A DNA stretch of 64,000 nucleotides from Blasia pusilla (taxonomy: Eukaryota > Marchantiophyta > Marchantiopsida > Blasiales), in contig CM114274.1 in the NCBI GenBank assembly GCA_050084515.1, positions 7,192,001 to 7,256,000 of the forward strand, written 5' to 3'. Positions 1 to 10,754 of the stretch are shown piece by piece. The notes under the pieces were generated by a model, which did no database searches, had not been told where the DNA came from, and worked only from the letters and a program-made list of their open reading frames with translations. Each line of letters starts with the position of its first letter. Position 1 is the first letter of the stretch. A program made the translations under genes and the position numbers.

Positions 1-481
1 AGAGTGCTTGGAACTCGAATCCCACTTTGGGCGCCACGGGGCGGCTCAAGGGCATGGAACGGATCGAGAGTATGGGGTTGGGTTGGAAAACATGAACCAA
101 GTCTACGGAGGCGATTTTAGACATCCTTCTTGGATTTCACCCCGCGACTCAATTACTTGGGTCTCGGTTTGGAACTCGCACGAGGTCCGTTGAACAATTG
201 GGATCGCTAGGCGTGCAAGTGCCATTTTAGGTTCCCGGACTAATGAGGAAGTCTGTTCCAAGTCTTGAAGGACTTGCCATGTTTTGGAAACTAGGAATTA
301 AGGAAGGTTGAGCTTGATGAGATGCCGAGTTGAGAAATCGGTGGGTTGGAATGCTGGTTGGCCTAGACCCGACTAACGAGAGTGCGTGTTTGGATGCAGA
401 TCGGCAATGAGATCGTGTCCTACTGAACGTACGCTTCCGCAACACTAAAGATTGACGTTCAAGGAGAGTAGGGGCGCGACA
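1..481. repeat. 3' part of a ~1.0-kb solo-LTR-like repeat
   Basis: This stretch closely matches 26.53-27.03 kb in the same orientation and ends at the same GCGCGACA. Immediately after it the gypsy reverse-transcriptase sequence of M1 resumes, so the repeat sits inside that element. The left end lies outside the window. No protein is encoded. It is probably the LTR of an unrelated retroelement left as a solo LTR. The inference rests on the second copy, which has a short duplication at its flanks. Confidence 0.7.
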
Positions 482-1020
482 ACCAAGGCCACCTGGGTAT
501 ATCCTATGACCCAAGTACTCAATCTAGTTGTATAAGAACTTACACTTGCTTGGATGTAGCTTCAGCCCATGAAACTACAATCGTCGAAACACCCCCTCTA
601 GATGTCGCTCATGCTCTTCAACCATGGCACTAAAGACTACGATGTCATCAATATAACACCTAGAAAAATCCAGACTTGCCAAGATCCTATCCATGACCCT
701 CTGAAACTTAGTCGGGGCGTTCTTTAACCCAAATGGTAAGAACCGCCACTAGTACAAACAATCCTTCCCGTGAGGATTGATGCCCCAAAATGTCGTCTTT
801 TGCTTGTCCTCCAATCTGATAGGTAGCTGATGGTATCCGGCTCGCAAATCCAATGAACTAAAGACCTTTGCGTGACCAATCGTATCAAAGATCTCCTCAT
901 GAGTGGGCATGGCATACCTATCAGACTTTGTCTACCGATTGATAGGCTGGTAATCCCCACACATTCGCCTATCCGTCCAGTTGCCATGCACATCCTTCTT
1001 GGCAGTCATGACAATGGCAA
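482..1020 (-). pseudogene. Ty3/gypsy reverse transcriptase fragment (M1)
   Basis: Broken frames on the minus strand give the N-terminal half of a Ty3/gypsy reverse transcriptase: a KKDVHGNWTDRRMCGDYRPI-like segment near 960-1015, a PFGLKNAP-like segment near 720, and the catalytic box CYIDDIVVF near 640-665. The catalytic aspartates of the YIDD box are kept. The thumb begins (YLGHRIYPGGLG) and stops at the repeat junction. At least three frame changes make it non-functional. The equivalent block in M4 is at about 45.9-46.7 kb. Confidence 0.85.
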
Positions 1021-1629
1021 ATGTATACTACCCATGCGACATCTCCACTAGTCTTGCTCCAACCAAGTCCTGGCTCCTACTTTGAATCAGAGTCCTCTCC
1101 ATATCACTATACCTGTAGGGTTGTCGGAAGATCAACGTATAACTCGACAACTCAATACAGAACCCTAGTCCCTTCAGAGTACCCAAATCCTCCATGCTAA
1201 ACCCAAAACAACTCCTATAACTCCTAAGGAATTGATGTATCCAGCGCCGCTCTTCTCCTCTCAACTTAGGGCCCATATCTGGCTCCCAAGTCTCCATCGT
1301 GACTACAGTAGGACTCTCCGGCGCGGGTATCGATGGTTGCTATGGTGCAACCCCATCTCAAACACCAACACTTTGCCGTTCTCGTGCAACTAACTACAAA
1401 CTCTGATCTCCTCCACATGTAGTGCCCGGAACCACACTCGATGTTGTGGCTATCGTCTATTGGCGTACCTGCAAAAAATCCCAAGAAGTCCAAGGGTGTT
1501 TCTCCCAATCTCCCTTGGTGTGTCGATCTCCTCGGGTCTTGCCCCCAGCCATTGCCTCTACCGTCTCGGTAGGCATGGGGCTCACCAACGCAACCGCTGT
1601 GATCTATCGCAATCTCATCCGACGTTGCT

Positions 1630-2345
1630 CAGCCATTCCCAAGCTGTTTAGGTCCATCGCGTGACCCAAGACATGGCGTCGTGATGCCTTTGATACTGAT
1701 GGTACTGCCGTCACTCCTATGGGAAATCCACCAACAAGTGGGAAGGGCGCTCCACTTGCATACGCCCTCCGCAACACCTCGTGTGGTACCATGTTGGTCC
1801 ACCATAGACGCGGGCGATGTGCTCAAGAACCCACACTCGCCGCATCCAAAACTAATGTTGGGCCGATCCATGCACACACCTGATGTGCACTCGTCACCAC
1901 CCGTGACCTCGAATCGCCCAAGATCGGTACATTCTCCAGAATGTAAGCCGGAGAACGGGATTGATGCTCTTGAAAATATCTCAAGACCCTCAACATCTCC
2001 CAAAATAACCTAGATTGAGTGTCAGTCAACCCGATGCCTCGTCGGGCACTCAATTGACCTTGACATGGCCAACTTGCAATGACCAAATCAACAATCCCTA
2101 CCTGATCCCAGTCCTGCACCCCCAACAACGAAATATCCCTCGCTAGGGAACTCTAGTACCCGTGTAATGCGGACGTAAACAAAAAGTTGGGAAAACATAG
2201 GCGTAACTGCGCCATATGTCATAGTGAGACGCGCCTTGCAACATCATCACTCTCCACATGCGGGTACTACTGCACTCGCACTCCTGCTTGCAAAACAGCA
2301 GCTAACCGGGTGCTTATCCCTCCAAAGAGATCTAACACCTAAATA
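1630..2345 (-). pseudogene. Dnmt3-like DNA cytosine-5 methyltransferase domain in gypsy pol (M1)
   Basis: A cytosine-5 DNA methyltransferase adds a methyl group from S-adenosylmethionine to cytosine. In order on the minus strand: motif I (VLDLFGGIST, about 2310-2340) for cofactor binding; motif IV (DLVIASWPCQGQL, about 2040-2085) with the catalytic cysteine; motif VI (ILENVP, about 1940); the LDA segment of motif VIII near 1835; and a C-terminal block (SKASRRHVLG, about 1680) matching the last motif of Dnmt3. The I-IV-VI-VIII-X order is that of Dnmt3, not the permuted order of plant DRM. The 101-codon frame 1823-2128 carrying PCQG and ENV is uninterrupted. The motif I part has in-frame stops, so the copy is dead. 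Confidence 0.85.
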
Positions 2346-2489
2346 CCCTCCTCCGGAATACGCCACACAATGGGTATGGTATCCAAGGGTGTCATTGTAG
2401 CACTCCCTGCTACCTCAGGTTCCTCAGACCCGTCACGCTCTGGTGCAAATGCCTCGCTCCACCTGGTCTGCACGTGCTCATCTACCAAT

Positions 2490-2990
2490 CGTCAAAGCTT
2501 CTCAGTCGAGCCCCACAACGGCACCTCTCCTCCACGGAATGATGTGGCTACCATAACACTCATCTCCATAGAAATGTCAGAAATAGGAGTATCCTCTACA
2601 TGGACATGTCCCTCAATCAAATCACTAGGCCAAGTGATGGCATTGCTAAATGCTACTAAGGTCGCCACCTTTCCTAGCCGTCGCTCGATCACTGCACTTG
2701 TGAATCGAACGGGTAATGAGCTAAGGCGCCCATCACTTGATTGCCATCCTGGTCTGTAGGACGCTGACTCCTCCCAATAATCCAGGGAAAACCCCATTGG
2801 GTATAACACTACTCCACCAACCAAGACGTCGTAGGACTCTACATCAGTCACTATCGCCTTGGCTTGCACCACAGACTCATCTGTAGGATGTCACGGGCGA
2901 GTCCTCACCACAACCTCCTGTCGGGTGATATATTGTGTGGTACTTGCTCCACCCAAGGATGTTTGTATCCGGAATGGACAATGCTCCTGA
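2490..2990 (-). pseudogene. Protease-to-DNMT linker of gypsy polyprotein (M1)
   Basis: The minus frame 2872-2492 gives 126 residues including DVESYDVLVGGVVLYPMGF and SASYRPGWQSSDGR. The latter segment recurs after the protease in M3 (about 30.95-31.03 kb) and M4 (about 48.4-48.5 kb). It is the C-terminal part of the aspartic-protease region and the spacer leading to the methyltransferase. The DSGA-type active site is not present in this copy. Confidence 0.7.
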
Positions 2991-3049
2991 AGTACCGGGT
3001 CATCACCAAGTACAACTGATGTTCATGGGCAAAGCACCATTCGGCGATG

Positions 3050-4653
3050 GGTTCTTTGACAAGACTTATTAGCTTTTCTATCTTTTCTAATACTAATGCT
3101 GCGAAAAGATTGCTATCTTCTTTCGTCCACTGTCTAAGGGGGATAGCTATAGATAGGAAATGATCTTCCGTGAGGACTAGATGGCTGGGTCTCCTAGGCG
3201 GCGAGGCTTCTCCCTCCTAGGCCAGGGTTATCCATCAGCCTTTCCCTTTTCAGCTAATCTTATGATCCCGACAACGGCGCCAAGAATTTGTTGCTATATG
3301 TAATGTAATAGAACTATAAGAATTGATCCTTTTAAGGTGATTTATGGAGTTAGATCCCCAAGAGAATCACAATTATCAGAAAATAAAGCTAAAGTGTGTC
3401 GTTCATGTGAATTTGATAGTTATGTTGATACAAAACAAATTCAAGCATTCATCCGCTTATTCTCCTTTTTACAAGTACCAAGATTTTCCTTTCCTCTTTT
3501 CTCTCCAATGGAATTGAATTCACGCTCAAGTAGAACTTCACTCAACACAAAGAACCTCACACAGATCTTAACAAGAAGATGTCTTCTCCTACTTTCGGAA
3601 TTCAATCCGTCTGAGCACGCTACTCTCTATCGAACAGATTTCTTACAACTTGCTGTTGATTATTCTAGTAGGGATAGTGTTCTCCTGATCTCTTTCTCAC
3701 TCTGCAGACCCAATAAGATGATTCATGAATACATACCGCATATCAGAATGAAGAAAGGGAATCCTTTACTATTCCATCAAGAATGAGAAAGCTTCAAAGT
3801 GTATACAAGCACGAGAGGGTACTACTCCATTGCTCAGACCATTCCTATAGCATAAGGACTTTGTGAGAGAATGATGATAGTAACTACGTCGATGGTCTTT
3901 AAATATCCTTCTAGACATTAGTAGTCTTAAAGATCTAAAGCGTCTCTTGTAAATCTAGTACCTATTGGGATCTTGTAACTACTTTGATCTACGGTTCTCT
4001 GAAGTTTTCTATGATTCCTGTGAATCCGTGGGGTGTAACTGTCCTACCTTCCTATCTGCTTCAAAAAGTCACGTCGCTTCTTAGTCTAACTACTCTAACG
4101 GTGTGCCACTTGAAATCATGACAGTCTTATCTTCGTTGCAAAGTCAGAACCTCTTCTTCTTCTTTTGAGGACAAAGCTCTTCCTCTTTGTGTGAGGACGA
4201 AGCGCTACATTCTTCGCGCTTATCCCAAGTGTTTCGTTCTTCCTTCTTCATTCTTTCCAAGCACTGCTGCTTTGTCTTGGTGCTTCAGTGAAGAGCGAAG
4301 TACTTCTGCCACTTCTTCATCATCGTGCTTCATTCAAGAACGAAGCACTTCATAAATTGGTTCTTTATAAAGGTTCGTGGTCTTTGCTAAGCTTCGCTCT
4401 TGTTCTTTAGATTTCGTGAATTCTTTTCCCTCTCCTCCAAGGCAAATCCTTGATGTTCCATCTCTCTGCCTTATCCTAGGAGCTTCATAGTCAATTCCAA
4501 TATTCTTCATTCTTCCAAAACACAAAAATAATATCTAAGACAGCCTTGTATATACAAAATTTACTTCAAATAGGCCTTATCCTTGAAGAGATCCATACTC
4601 AGGTTGAATCAAAATGTATAAATCTCCAAGATTACAAAATTTTGGGTATCACA
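3050..4653 (-). mobile_element. LTR (3289-4653) and leader of an Athila/Tat-type Ty3/gypsy element
   Basis: On the minus strand a 1,365-bp segment starts TGTGATACCC (at 4653) and ends AGCAACA (at 3289), the TG...CA ends of a plant gypsy LTR. Just inside its end is a perfect tRNA-Asp-like primer site (3266-3282). About 215 bp of untranslated leader follow and are then cut at about 3050. No gag or pol of this element is in the window. The region 4130-4350 is full of short GAAGCACTTC-like subrepeats. The open frame at 3337-3786 on the other strand lies wholly inside the LTR and is not credited. Confidence 0.75.
3266..3282 (-). promoter_or_regulatory. Primer binding site, tRNA-Asp type
   Basis: The minus strand reads TGGCGCCGTTGTCGGGA six bases inside the LTR end. 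This is the primer site known from Athila/Tat-type plant gypsy elements, complementary to the 3' end of tRNA-Asp. It fixes the element's orientation. Confidence 0.8.
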
Positions 4654-5443
4654 GCTGTCTCCGATAGTCCAAGGGTTTGAGTCTCAACGAGGCTGCAAGA
4701 GTGCATGTTTAATTTTGTTCTCCATTGTCTCTACGTCTTCATGGTTTCTCCCTCGTAACCCGTTGGAGTTACTTTGCTACTTGTGATGTTGTTTTGTATT
4801 ATATTGGTGCTAGAGCTTCGTGTGATTAATAACACATTGCTATAGCTACCACTATTTTGCTTATGCGTAGCGTCTTCATGCCGCTTGTGTGCAGCTTAAT
4901 TGTCCATGCACTCCATTTTCTATCCGACTTTTGAGGTTATAAACACAATTTAGATTTGCAACTTTCTGGCCTTGTAGTTCTTAAGAAGCAGATGGTTGGT
5001 ATTTGCTTCTGCCTCTTGATATTTTGTCCTCGATCACTTTAGTATCATTTCGTGGCTTGTGGCTTAAGATTTGGTTCCATACGAACTACTGCCTACTACC
5101 CACTTCCTCTCATTTGCTCATTGGTTACATGTAGCTTTGTTTGCCACACTTCCATGTTTCTCCACCCACCCCTCTACGCTTGTTGTTTGGCCTACAAGAT
5201 TTTTCCTAAGCTACCTTGTTTCTTTATCACCTAGTAACTAACAAGTTTATGTTGTGCAACTTGCATGGCTTTGCTTTTATTTTTGTTTAAGGTCAAACGC
5301 CTTGAGTAGGGCTTTAGGGATCGTGGGTTTGGGTTACTTCGATGAAGAGCACTATAGAAAATAACCTGCATTTAGATTACATTAGGTCATTTGTAGCATA
5401 ATTTAGTATTTATGTCATACTTTCACATTCTCTTAGCCTCTAC
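4654..5443. other. Non-coding stretch left of the hAT relic
   Basis: No domain or credible exon was seen on either strand. It probably includes the 5' non-coding end of the hAT element. I could not identify its terminal inverted repeat. Confidence 0.4.
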
Positions 5444-5892
5444 ATGGCTAAGAGACAGCAAACTATGAATGAGATACTACACAAGGATGTTAGTGAAGAC
5501 TTTGCAGAGGATAGCAATAGATCATGATCATTGGATGGGAGAGAAGGAGATAAATCGAATACTCCTTTGATAAGTCAAAGTGAGAAAAACAGATTGACTT
5601 GGAAGGATGTTTGGTATAGATTTTTTGACTGGATAGAATTCCATGTAGAATCTGGTGGGATTTTTTGCAAAGTTTGTAGACAAGATAAGGGGAAAAGCTC
5701 TTTTGCCAAGGATGGTGCCATAAACTGTAAGTTTTTGGCCTTCACAGATCATGGTAAATCAAACCAACAAGCGAAGCTTGCATGGGCTGCAAATGTAGGG
5801 AACATATCCATGGCCAAGGCTATAGCCACTACAAATCGGACTTGTGATCTTGATCTTTTGACTCTATTCAAATGTGCATCTTTCATTGTAAA
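5444..5892 (+). pseudogene. hAT-family transposase, N-terminal part (interrupted by LINE)
   Basis: The frame opens MAKRQQTMNEILHKD at 5444, hits one in-frame TGA about 28 codons in, and continues to 5905. A TTF-type zinc finger of hAT/ZMYM-like transposases is visible at about 5630-5790 (HVESGGIFCKVC, then KGKSSFAKDG and the HGKSNQQ region). This finger binds DNA near the transposon ends. The frame is broken by LINE insertion after CASFIV. Removing the LINE and one target duplication restores reading into KEALPLVKF at 10762. The stop, and more stops downstream, mean it was already decaying or decayed later. Confidence 0.8.
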
Positions 5893-6230
5893 TGGTAAAT
5901 GGTAAATAGATCAAGCCCGTGGGACCCAAAGGGTCAAAAGGCTGAAAAATACATTACAAGTCATTCATTCACTGACCTTGAAAAAGATCCTAAAGATCTT
6001 CTCCTAGCTACTTCCTAGAGCAAATGAGCGATGAATAATGACATCCCTATTATAACAACCTAAATCATAAGACACTAGCTGTAGTAAAGAATACAAATTC
6101 TCCACATGTATTTTATGAGCTAGTCTAATCTCTTCATACTTGGACATGTAACAAACACATGCTCTTCATCCTCAATATTTTCTCCGTCATATAACCTATA
6201 AATTCGTTCACTTCTATCAATATTGAACCA

Positions 6231-9192
6231 TCATTCTTCCTCAATTCCTAGCCTATGAGACCCTGTTCGATGTCGTGCGATAATATGACGTAAGAACGTG
6301 AAGATCCCCGCAAGTAGGTATCCTTGTTCACAATATACAAGCATAGGATTAACATGAAATTGATAAAACTCCATTTTGGTGCACGGGCTGCTCCAAATAG
6401 TGTTGAAAAATTGCTTCTGTAGATGCTCACGGAGTGCAAACGGTTTCAAGTCCCAATCACGTTCCGCCACATTCCACTTTGAAGACCAAGTCATCACATC
6501 CGCCATCCACCCTATAGAACGTGTGGCTCGCAAAGCTTGATGAGGGAGGCGAGAAACATCAAGAGATCTCACCCTTGCGATATAAGTGATGGTCAAGTAA
6601 AGAGCTTCAGCATCTAGAGGAAGACAACATGTCTCCGCAAGAAGAATAGCAAAAGGAGTTTGGTTTCTTACACCCAATTCTTCTTGTAGAAAGATCTTTT
6701 GCACCCTCTCCACGCGCTCCCAACTTGTCTTCTTACAACTAGGGCCCCAAACTTGGGTTCCATATAAGACCACCAGCAATACTAAGCTCTTAAATAAGAA
6801 CTTCCTAAGATCCCAAGACACAAGATGAGCTCTTCTACACCGATTTAAAAATGAATATAGAGCTTTGTAACCAGCTTCTATTCTCTTTTGCACGCAAAGT
6901 GCCCAACTATAGTCATGAGAGAAATCCATGCCTAGATATTTATAACTCTTCACTTGTTCTAATTGTAGATCTTTGTAAAAGAACGAGAACTTGGATCTAG
7001 TACCCACTATAATGACTTTAGACTTCTCCATATTAACCTTCATCTGATTCTGGGTACAAAACCTTGCCAAAGTGTCGAGGTGTTTTTGTAAACTAATGCC
7101 ATCACATGCTAATAATATGATATCATCTGCATACAATAGAGCTTTGATAACAAAGTCCCCAAACTTGACACCTTCACTGTCACATTCCTCCAACCACTTT
7201 TCGATATCATCTATGAAAACTCCAAATAGAGTAGGGGAGAGAGGGCAACCTTGAATGACTCCGATGATCACTTGAGTTTGTGAACGTTTTATCTTGGCCC
7301 GAACGGAATGGTATAACGTGGCCACCGCTGCTAGGAGATTTGGTGATACTCCAATGGCTTGCAACCTATCCCATAAGAGCTTACGATATACAATATCAAA
7401 AGCTTTCTTGAAATCGATGAAACCACAAAAAAAACCTTTCCCATTGCCCTTAGATTTCTCCCATAAAATACACAAGGCCAAGATATGGTCGATTGTGTTG
7501 TATGTTGGGCAAAAACCAACTTGGACCCGTGCTCTCTTTTGGAAAGACTTTGTCCATGCGCTCAACTTTGACTCCACCAATTTCCCAAACAACTTGGCAA
7601 AAATACTACCCACCATGATAGTACGATAGTTTGCCACCAAGTCCTTCCTTCCTGATTTGTGAATAGGAAAAATCTCCCGTAGCGACCAGGTTGAAGGAAA
7701 ACCATAGATAGCAGCATCACCCAATACTTTGGCGAGGATCGGTCCAATACAATCTCCTCCCCACTTGAAAAGTTCAATAGAAAGACCATCCAAATCCTCA
7801 CATTTACCATTTGCTAATCTTCTTAGTTGAGTCATCACCTCTGCTTCAGAGAATAAGCCAAATATTCCTTCACAACGTAGCATCGAGGAAGAAATAAAGC
7901 TTTTCAGCAAGAGATATCAAAGATTTGGGATCAAGAGTAGGTTTTGAAGGCCGTACTACTGATCATCTCCAAAATGATTTGGGGTCCTCATGCAGCAGCT
8001 CCATTGTCAAGGACTCTTGCTTCCGCCGCATGAAAGCTCGTTTCTTAGATTTCACCAAGTATTTATAAAGGCTCGTCATAATAAGCCGACTTTGGATATC
8101 CAAAGATTTATCTATTAATCTTGCCCTTGCTTGCTTGCATTCAGAGTCAAACCACCCATTACAAGGTAGCCTCCTAGCATTTCTGTCCCTGTGCCACGAA
8201 AAGAACTTAGATGTTGTGTTTTTGAGCAATTCGGTTAGTTGCAAACTTGCCGTGTGTGGATCAGGGCTCCATACAGTGCAAGTCAAGAGTTCTTGTAAAT
8301 GTAGCATATAAAGATCTTTTTTACCATGATCTAAGCGAAACTTGGGAGAAGCTAAAAAAGATTGACACGTCGAGAGAGGAATTGCCTTTGACAATGAGAG
8401 AGTAAACAAAAGAGGTGCATGATCTGATTCAGGCTGAGGTTCTAGAATATCAAATGTAGAGATAAGAGAGCTATTAGCGGGCAAGGACATAAGATAATCG
8501 ATAGTGCTAGCGCCGATAGAGGAGAAACACGTATTAGACTAAGAGTTGGGAAAATGAGAGATTCCATTAAGAACTTTCAAATTACAAGTGGCTCTAAAAG
8601 TTAAAAAATGCCCTATCAAAGGATTTGTAGAAAGATCGGAAGAGATTCTAGACCACAAACCATCCTTATATTCTTCGAGAAGAGGAGAAGTCAAGGAATC
8701 ACTGAATTGGGTACATTGAGTAGTACGTGTGCGAGCATTGAAATCCCCAACTAGAAAGACTTCACCTTTCCTTTGATATTTGAGAACATCCCCAATAAGT
8801 CGATGGAACGGTTGACTTCGATTGTAAGTGCGTGTTGAGTAGATAGGCATGGACAGTGGTGCAAAATAACAAACTTCCAGATAATAATAAGATCCCCCAA
8901 CCAAACCAAGACATAGCTAATGATATTGGCCCCCGATATCTTGATCTTCTAGATATATCAAAGGTAGAAATTGAGACCTGATGAAAGTAGCAATACCGCC
9001 ATAACCCCTTCCTGCCCGTTGCCTTCTTTGGTTCCATGTCGATCCCACCAAAGTTAACTCTTGCATCTCTGCAATAGTATTGCTCTCATGTTCCCAAGTC
9101 TCCATAATATTTATGATGTCCGCCATCTCCCAAACTGGTAGAGCACTCACATAATTTATTGTTGAAAGGCCTCGTATATTCCACATCAACAC
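6231..9192 (-). pseudogene. LINE ORF2: endonuclease and reverse transcriptase
   Basis: Four minus-strand frames in order: 9192-8917 (MLMWNIRGL start, endonuclease), 8904-8539 (VGDFNART motif), 8490-7963 (ESDHAPL motif) and an uninterrupted 559-codon frame 7910-6231. The last holds the RT core: GFIDFKKAFD, GVIQGCPLSPTLFG, and LLYADDIILLA with the catalytic YADD. The endonuclease nicks target DNA and the RT copies the RNA at the nick. No RNase H domain was seen. Frame breaks in the endonuclease disable it, although the RT frame itself is open, which suggests a fairly young insertion. Confidence 0.88.
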
Positions 9193-9330
9193 TCTTAGCT
9201 TCTTGGATTGCTAGATTGATAACTCTATTTTTCTCTTGGTAACAATTGCTCGACCATCGCGGAGATAAGCAATAAAACCTGCTTCTTGAGCCTCTTTCAC
9301 CTTTGCAAGCTCCTTTCTCCTAGCTTTGAC

Positions 9331-10040
9331 TTATAGAGGTGTAAGATCAGGATCCAACCATATCCTCCGTCCTTTGAGAATGGCCTTGCTAGCCATGGGA
9401 GTATCACATTGAGTTTGATCAATAAACTTAACTAGAATGACACGAGATTGTGTTCCTGTTTTCCCAATTCGGAAAGCTTGAGCCAAGTGCGGGTTGTGAA
9501 CATGAAGTGTATCAACCAAGAACTTGGTGACAACACTCTTCATATCTTCGCTCTCTATTTTTGGCAAACCTGAGATTCTTACATTTTTTCTACGGGCAAA
9601 TTGGTTTTCCTTTTCTATCTCTTGCTCTTGACAGAAAGAGATATGAGCAACCTTTGTAGCTTCAACATAAGATTTCATTTTCACTTCTAAAGTTTCAATA
9701 ACCTCATGCAATCCTGAACTATTTGGAGTAGTCGCTAATGATGATTCCTTCTCTTGAACATCCGCAACAGATTTGGAAAATCAAGCATCACACTAGAATT
9801 ATCTTTCAACACTTTCTTCAAAACCTCTTGCGTTGCCTTTCACTCTCGGATTTGAATATGTGCAAGGTTCAATTGAGAATTTTGTACCTTGAATTCTTGT
9901 CGAAGATCTTTCAATTCATGCAAGACCACTTGCACTAGATTCAAGATTTCGTCTTGAGTAGTCATCATGTAGTCGACTTCACAACATCCCAGATATTGCA
10001 CGACCTCCAACAAAGTATTACCAAATCTCCAACACCACAC
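9331..10040 (-). pseudogene. LINE ORF1, L1-type RNA-binding protein
   Basis: The frame 9711-9331 contains QFARRKNVRISGLPKIESED, SRVILVKFIDQ and GRRIWLDPDLTPL, matching the RNA-recognition core of L1 ORF1 proteins (Transposase_22-like). The preceding frame 10040-9840 has heptad-like leucines and charges (ILNLVQVVLHELKDLRQEF), fitting the coiled coil that trimerises ORF1p. A frame break separates the two. ORF1p packages the LINE RNA. Assignment to the L1 clade rests on this protein and on the ORF2 layout. Confidence 0.75.
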
Positions 10041-10068
10041 AACTTCTACTCTAGAAGTTTTTTATACT

Positions 10069-10754
10069 TGAAATTCACAATACTTAGGCGCATCTTGACA
10101 TTCCACGTTGCCTCAAAATTTCAACTCCATGTGACACTCCATCTCAAAGATATGGCATCCGCAAGATACAGATCTGAAATCTAGAAGAGCAGAAACTCAA
10201 ATCTCTCACACCTTCGTCTGTATAACTTGGTTGTGCTTGACATTTGCATTGCTAAGGTGCCTCCTTACACTCCACGTTGTCTCAAAATCTCAGTTCCATG
10301 TGACACTCCATCTCAAAGGTATGGCCTCCGTAAGATTCAGATCTGAAATCCTGAAATCTAGAAGAGTAGAAACTCAAATCTCTCACAACTTAGTTTTTGT
10401 ATCTCAATTGTGCTTGAAATTTTCAGGGCTAAGGCGCCTCCTCACACTCCATGTTGCCTCAAAATTTCAGCTCCATATGACACTTCATATCAAAGATATG
10501 GCCTCCACAAGATTTTGATCTGAAATCTAAAAGAGCAGAAACTCAAATCTCTCACAACTTTATCTGTGTGACTCGGTTGTGCTTGAAAATTTTTAAGGCT
10601 AAGGCACCTCCTCACAATCCACGTTTCCTCAAAATCTCAGCTCTATGTGACACTCCATCTCAAAGATATGGCCTCTGTAAGATTCAGATATGAAATCCTA
10701 AAATCTAGAAGAGGAGAAACTCAAATTTCTCACAACTTCGTCTGTGTAACTCGG
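10069..10754 (-). repeat. Four tandem ~170-bp monomers at the LINE 5' end
   Basis: Unit boundaries fall at TTGTGCTTGA-like sites: about 10069-10230, 10231-10408, 10409-10576 and 10577-10754. Each unit contains AAGGCGCCTCCT-like, TGACACTCCATCTCAAAG and AGATCTGAAATC-like blocks. They lie upstream of ORF1 in the sense direction, where a promoter is expected, as with the promoter monomers of some mammalian L1 elements. Promoter function is inference. Confidence 0.75.

Larger units (their letters stand above)
482..3045 (-). mobile_element. DNMT-carrying Ty3/gypsy element, copy M1 (protease-DNMT-RT fragment)
   Basis: Read on the minus strand from about 3045 down, this holds the end of the protease region, a Dnmt3-like cytosine methyltransferase domain, a pol linker and the start of reverse transcriptase, in the same order as the long copy M4. 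Stops and frameshifts are scattered through it. Gag and the protease active site are missing on the right, where the sequence meets another gypsy leader near 3050. On the left the RT is cut at 481/482 by the repeat. The order PR-DNMT-RT is visible here without help from other copies. It is a dead fragment. Confidence 0.85.
5893..10754 (-). mobile_element. L1-type LINE inserted in the hAT transposase
   Basis: A 4.86-kb non-LTR retrotransposon in minus orientation, flanked by TTGTAAA at 5886-5892 and 10755-10761. Its 3' end (left) is a short repeated tail, three ATTTACC-like units, rather than poly(A). Its 5' end (right) is four tandem ~170-bp units. It encodes an ORF1 with an L1-like RNA-binding core, and an ORF2 with an apurinic endonuclease and reverse transcriptase. 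Both are broken except for a 559-codon RT frame. It seems full length because the 5' repeat array is kept. Confidence 0.88.

Noticed and set aside
3337-3786. 149-codon plus-strand frame as a gene
   Set aside because: It lies wholly inside the LTR 3289-4653, antisense to that element, and has no recognised motif.
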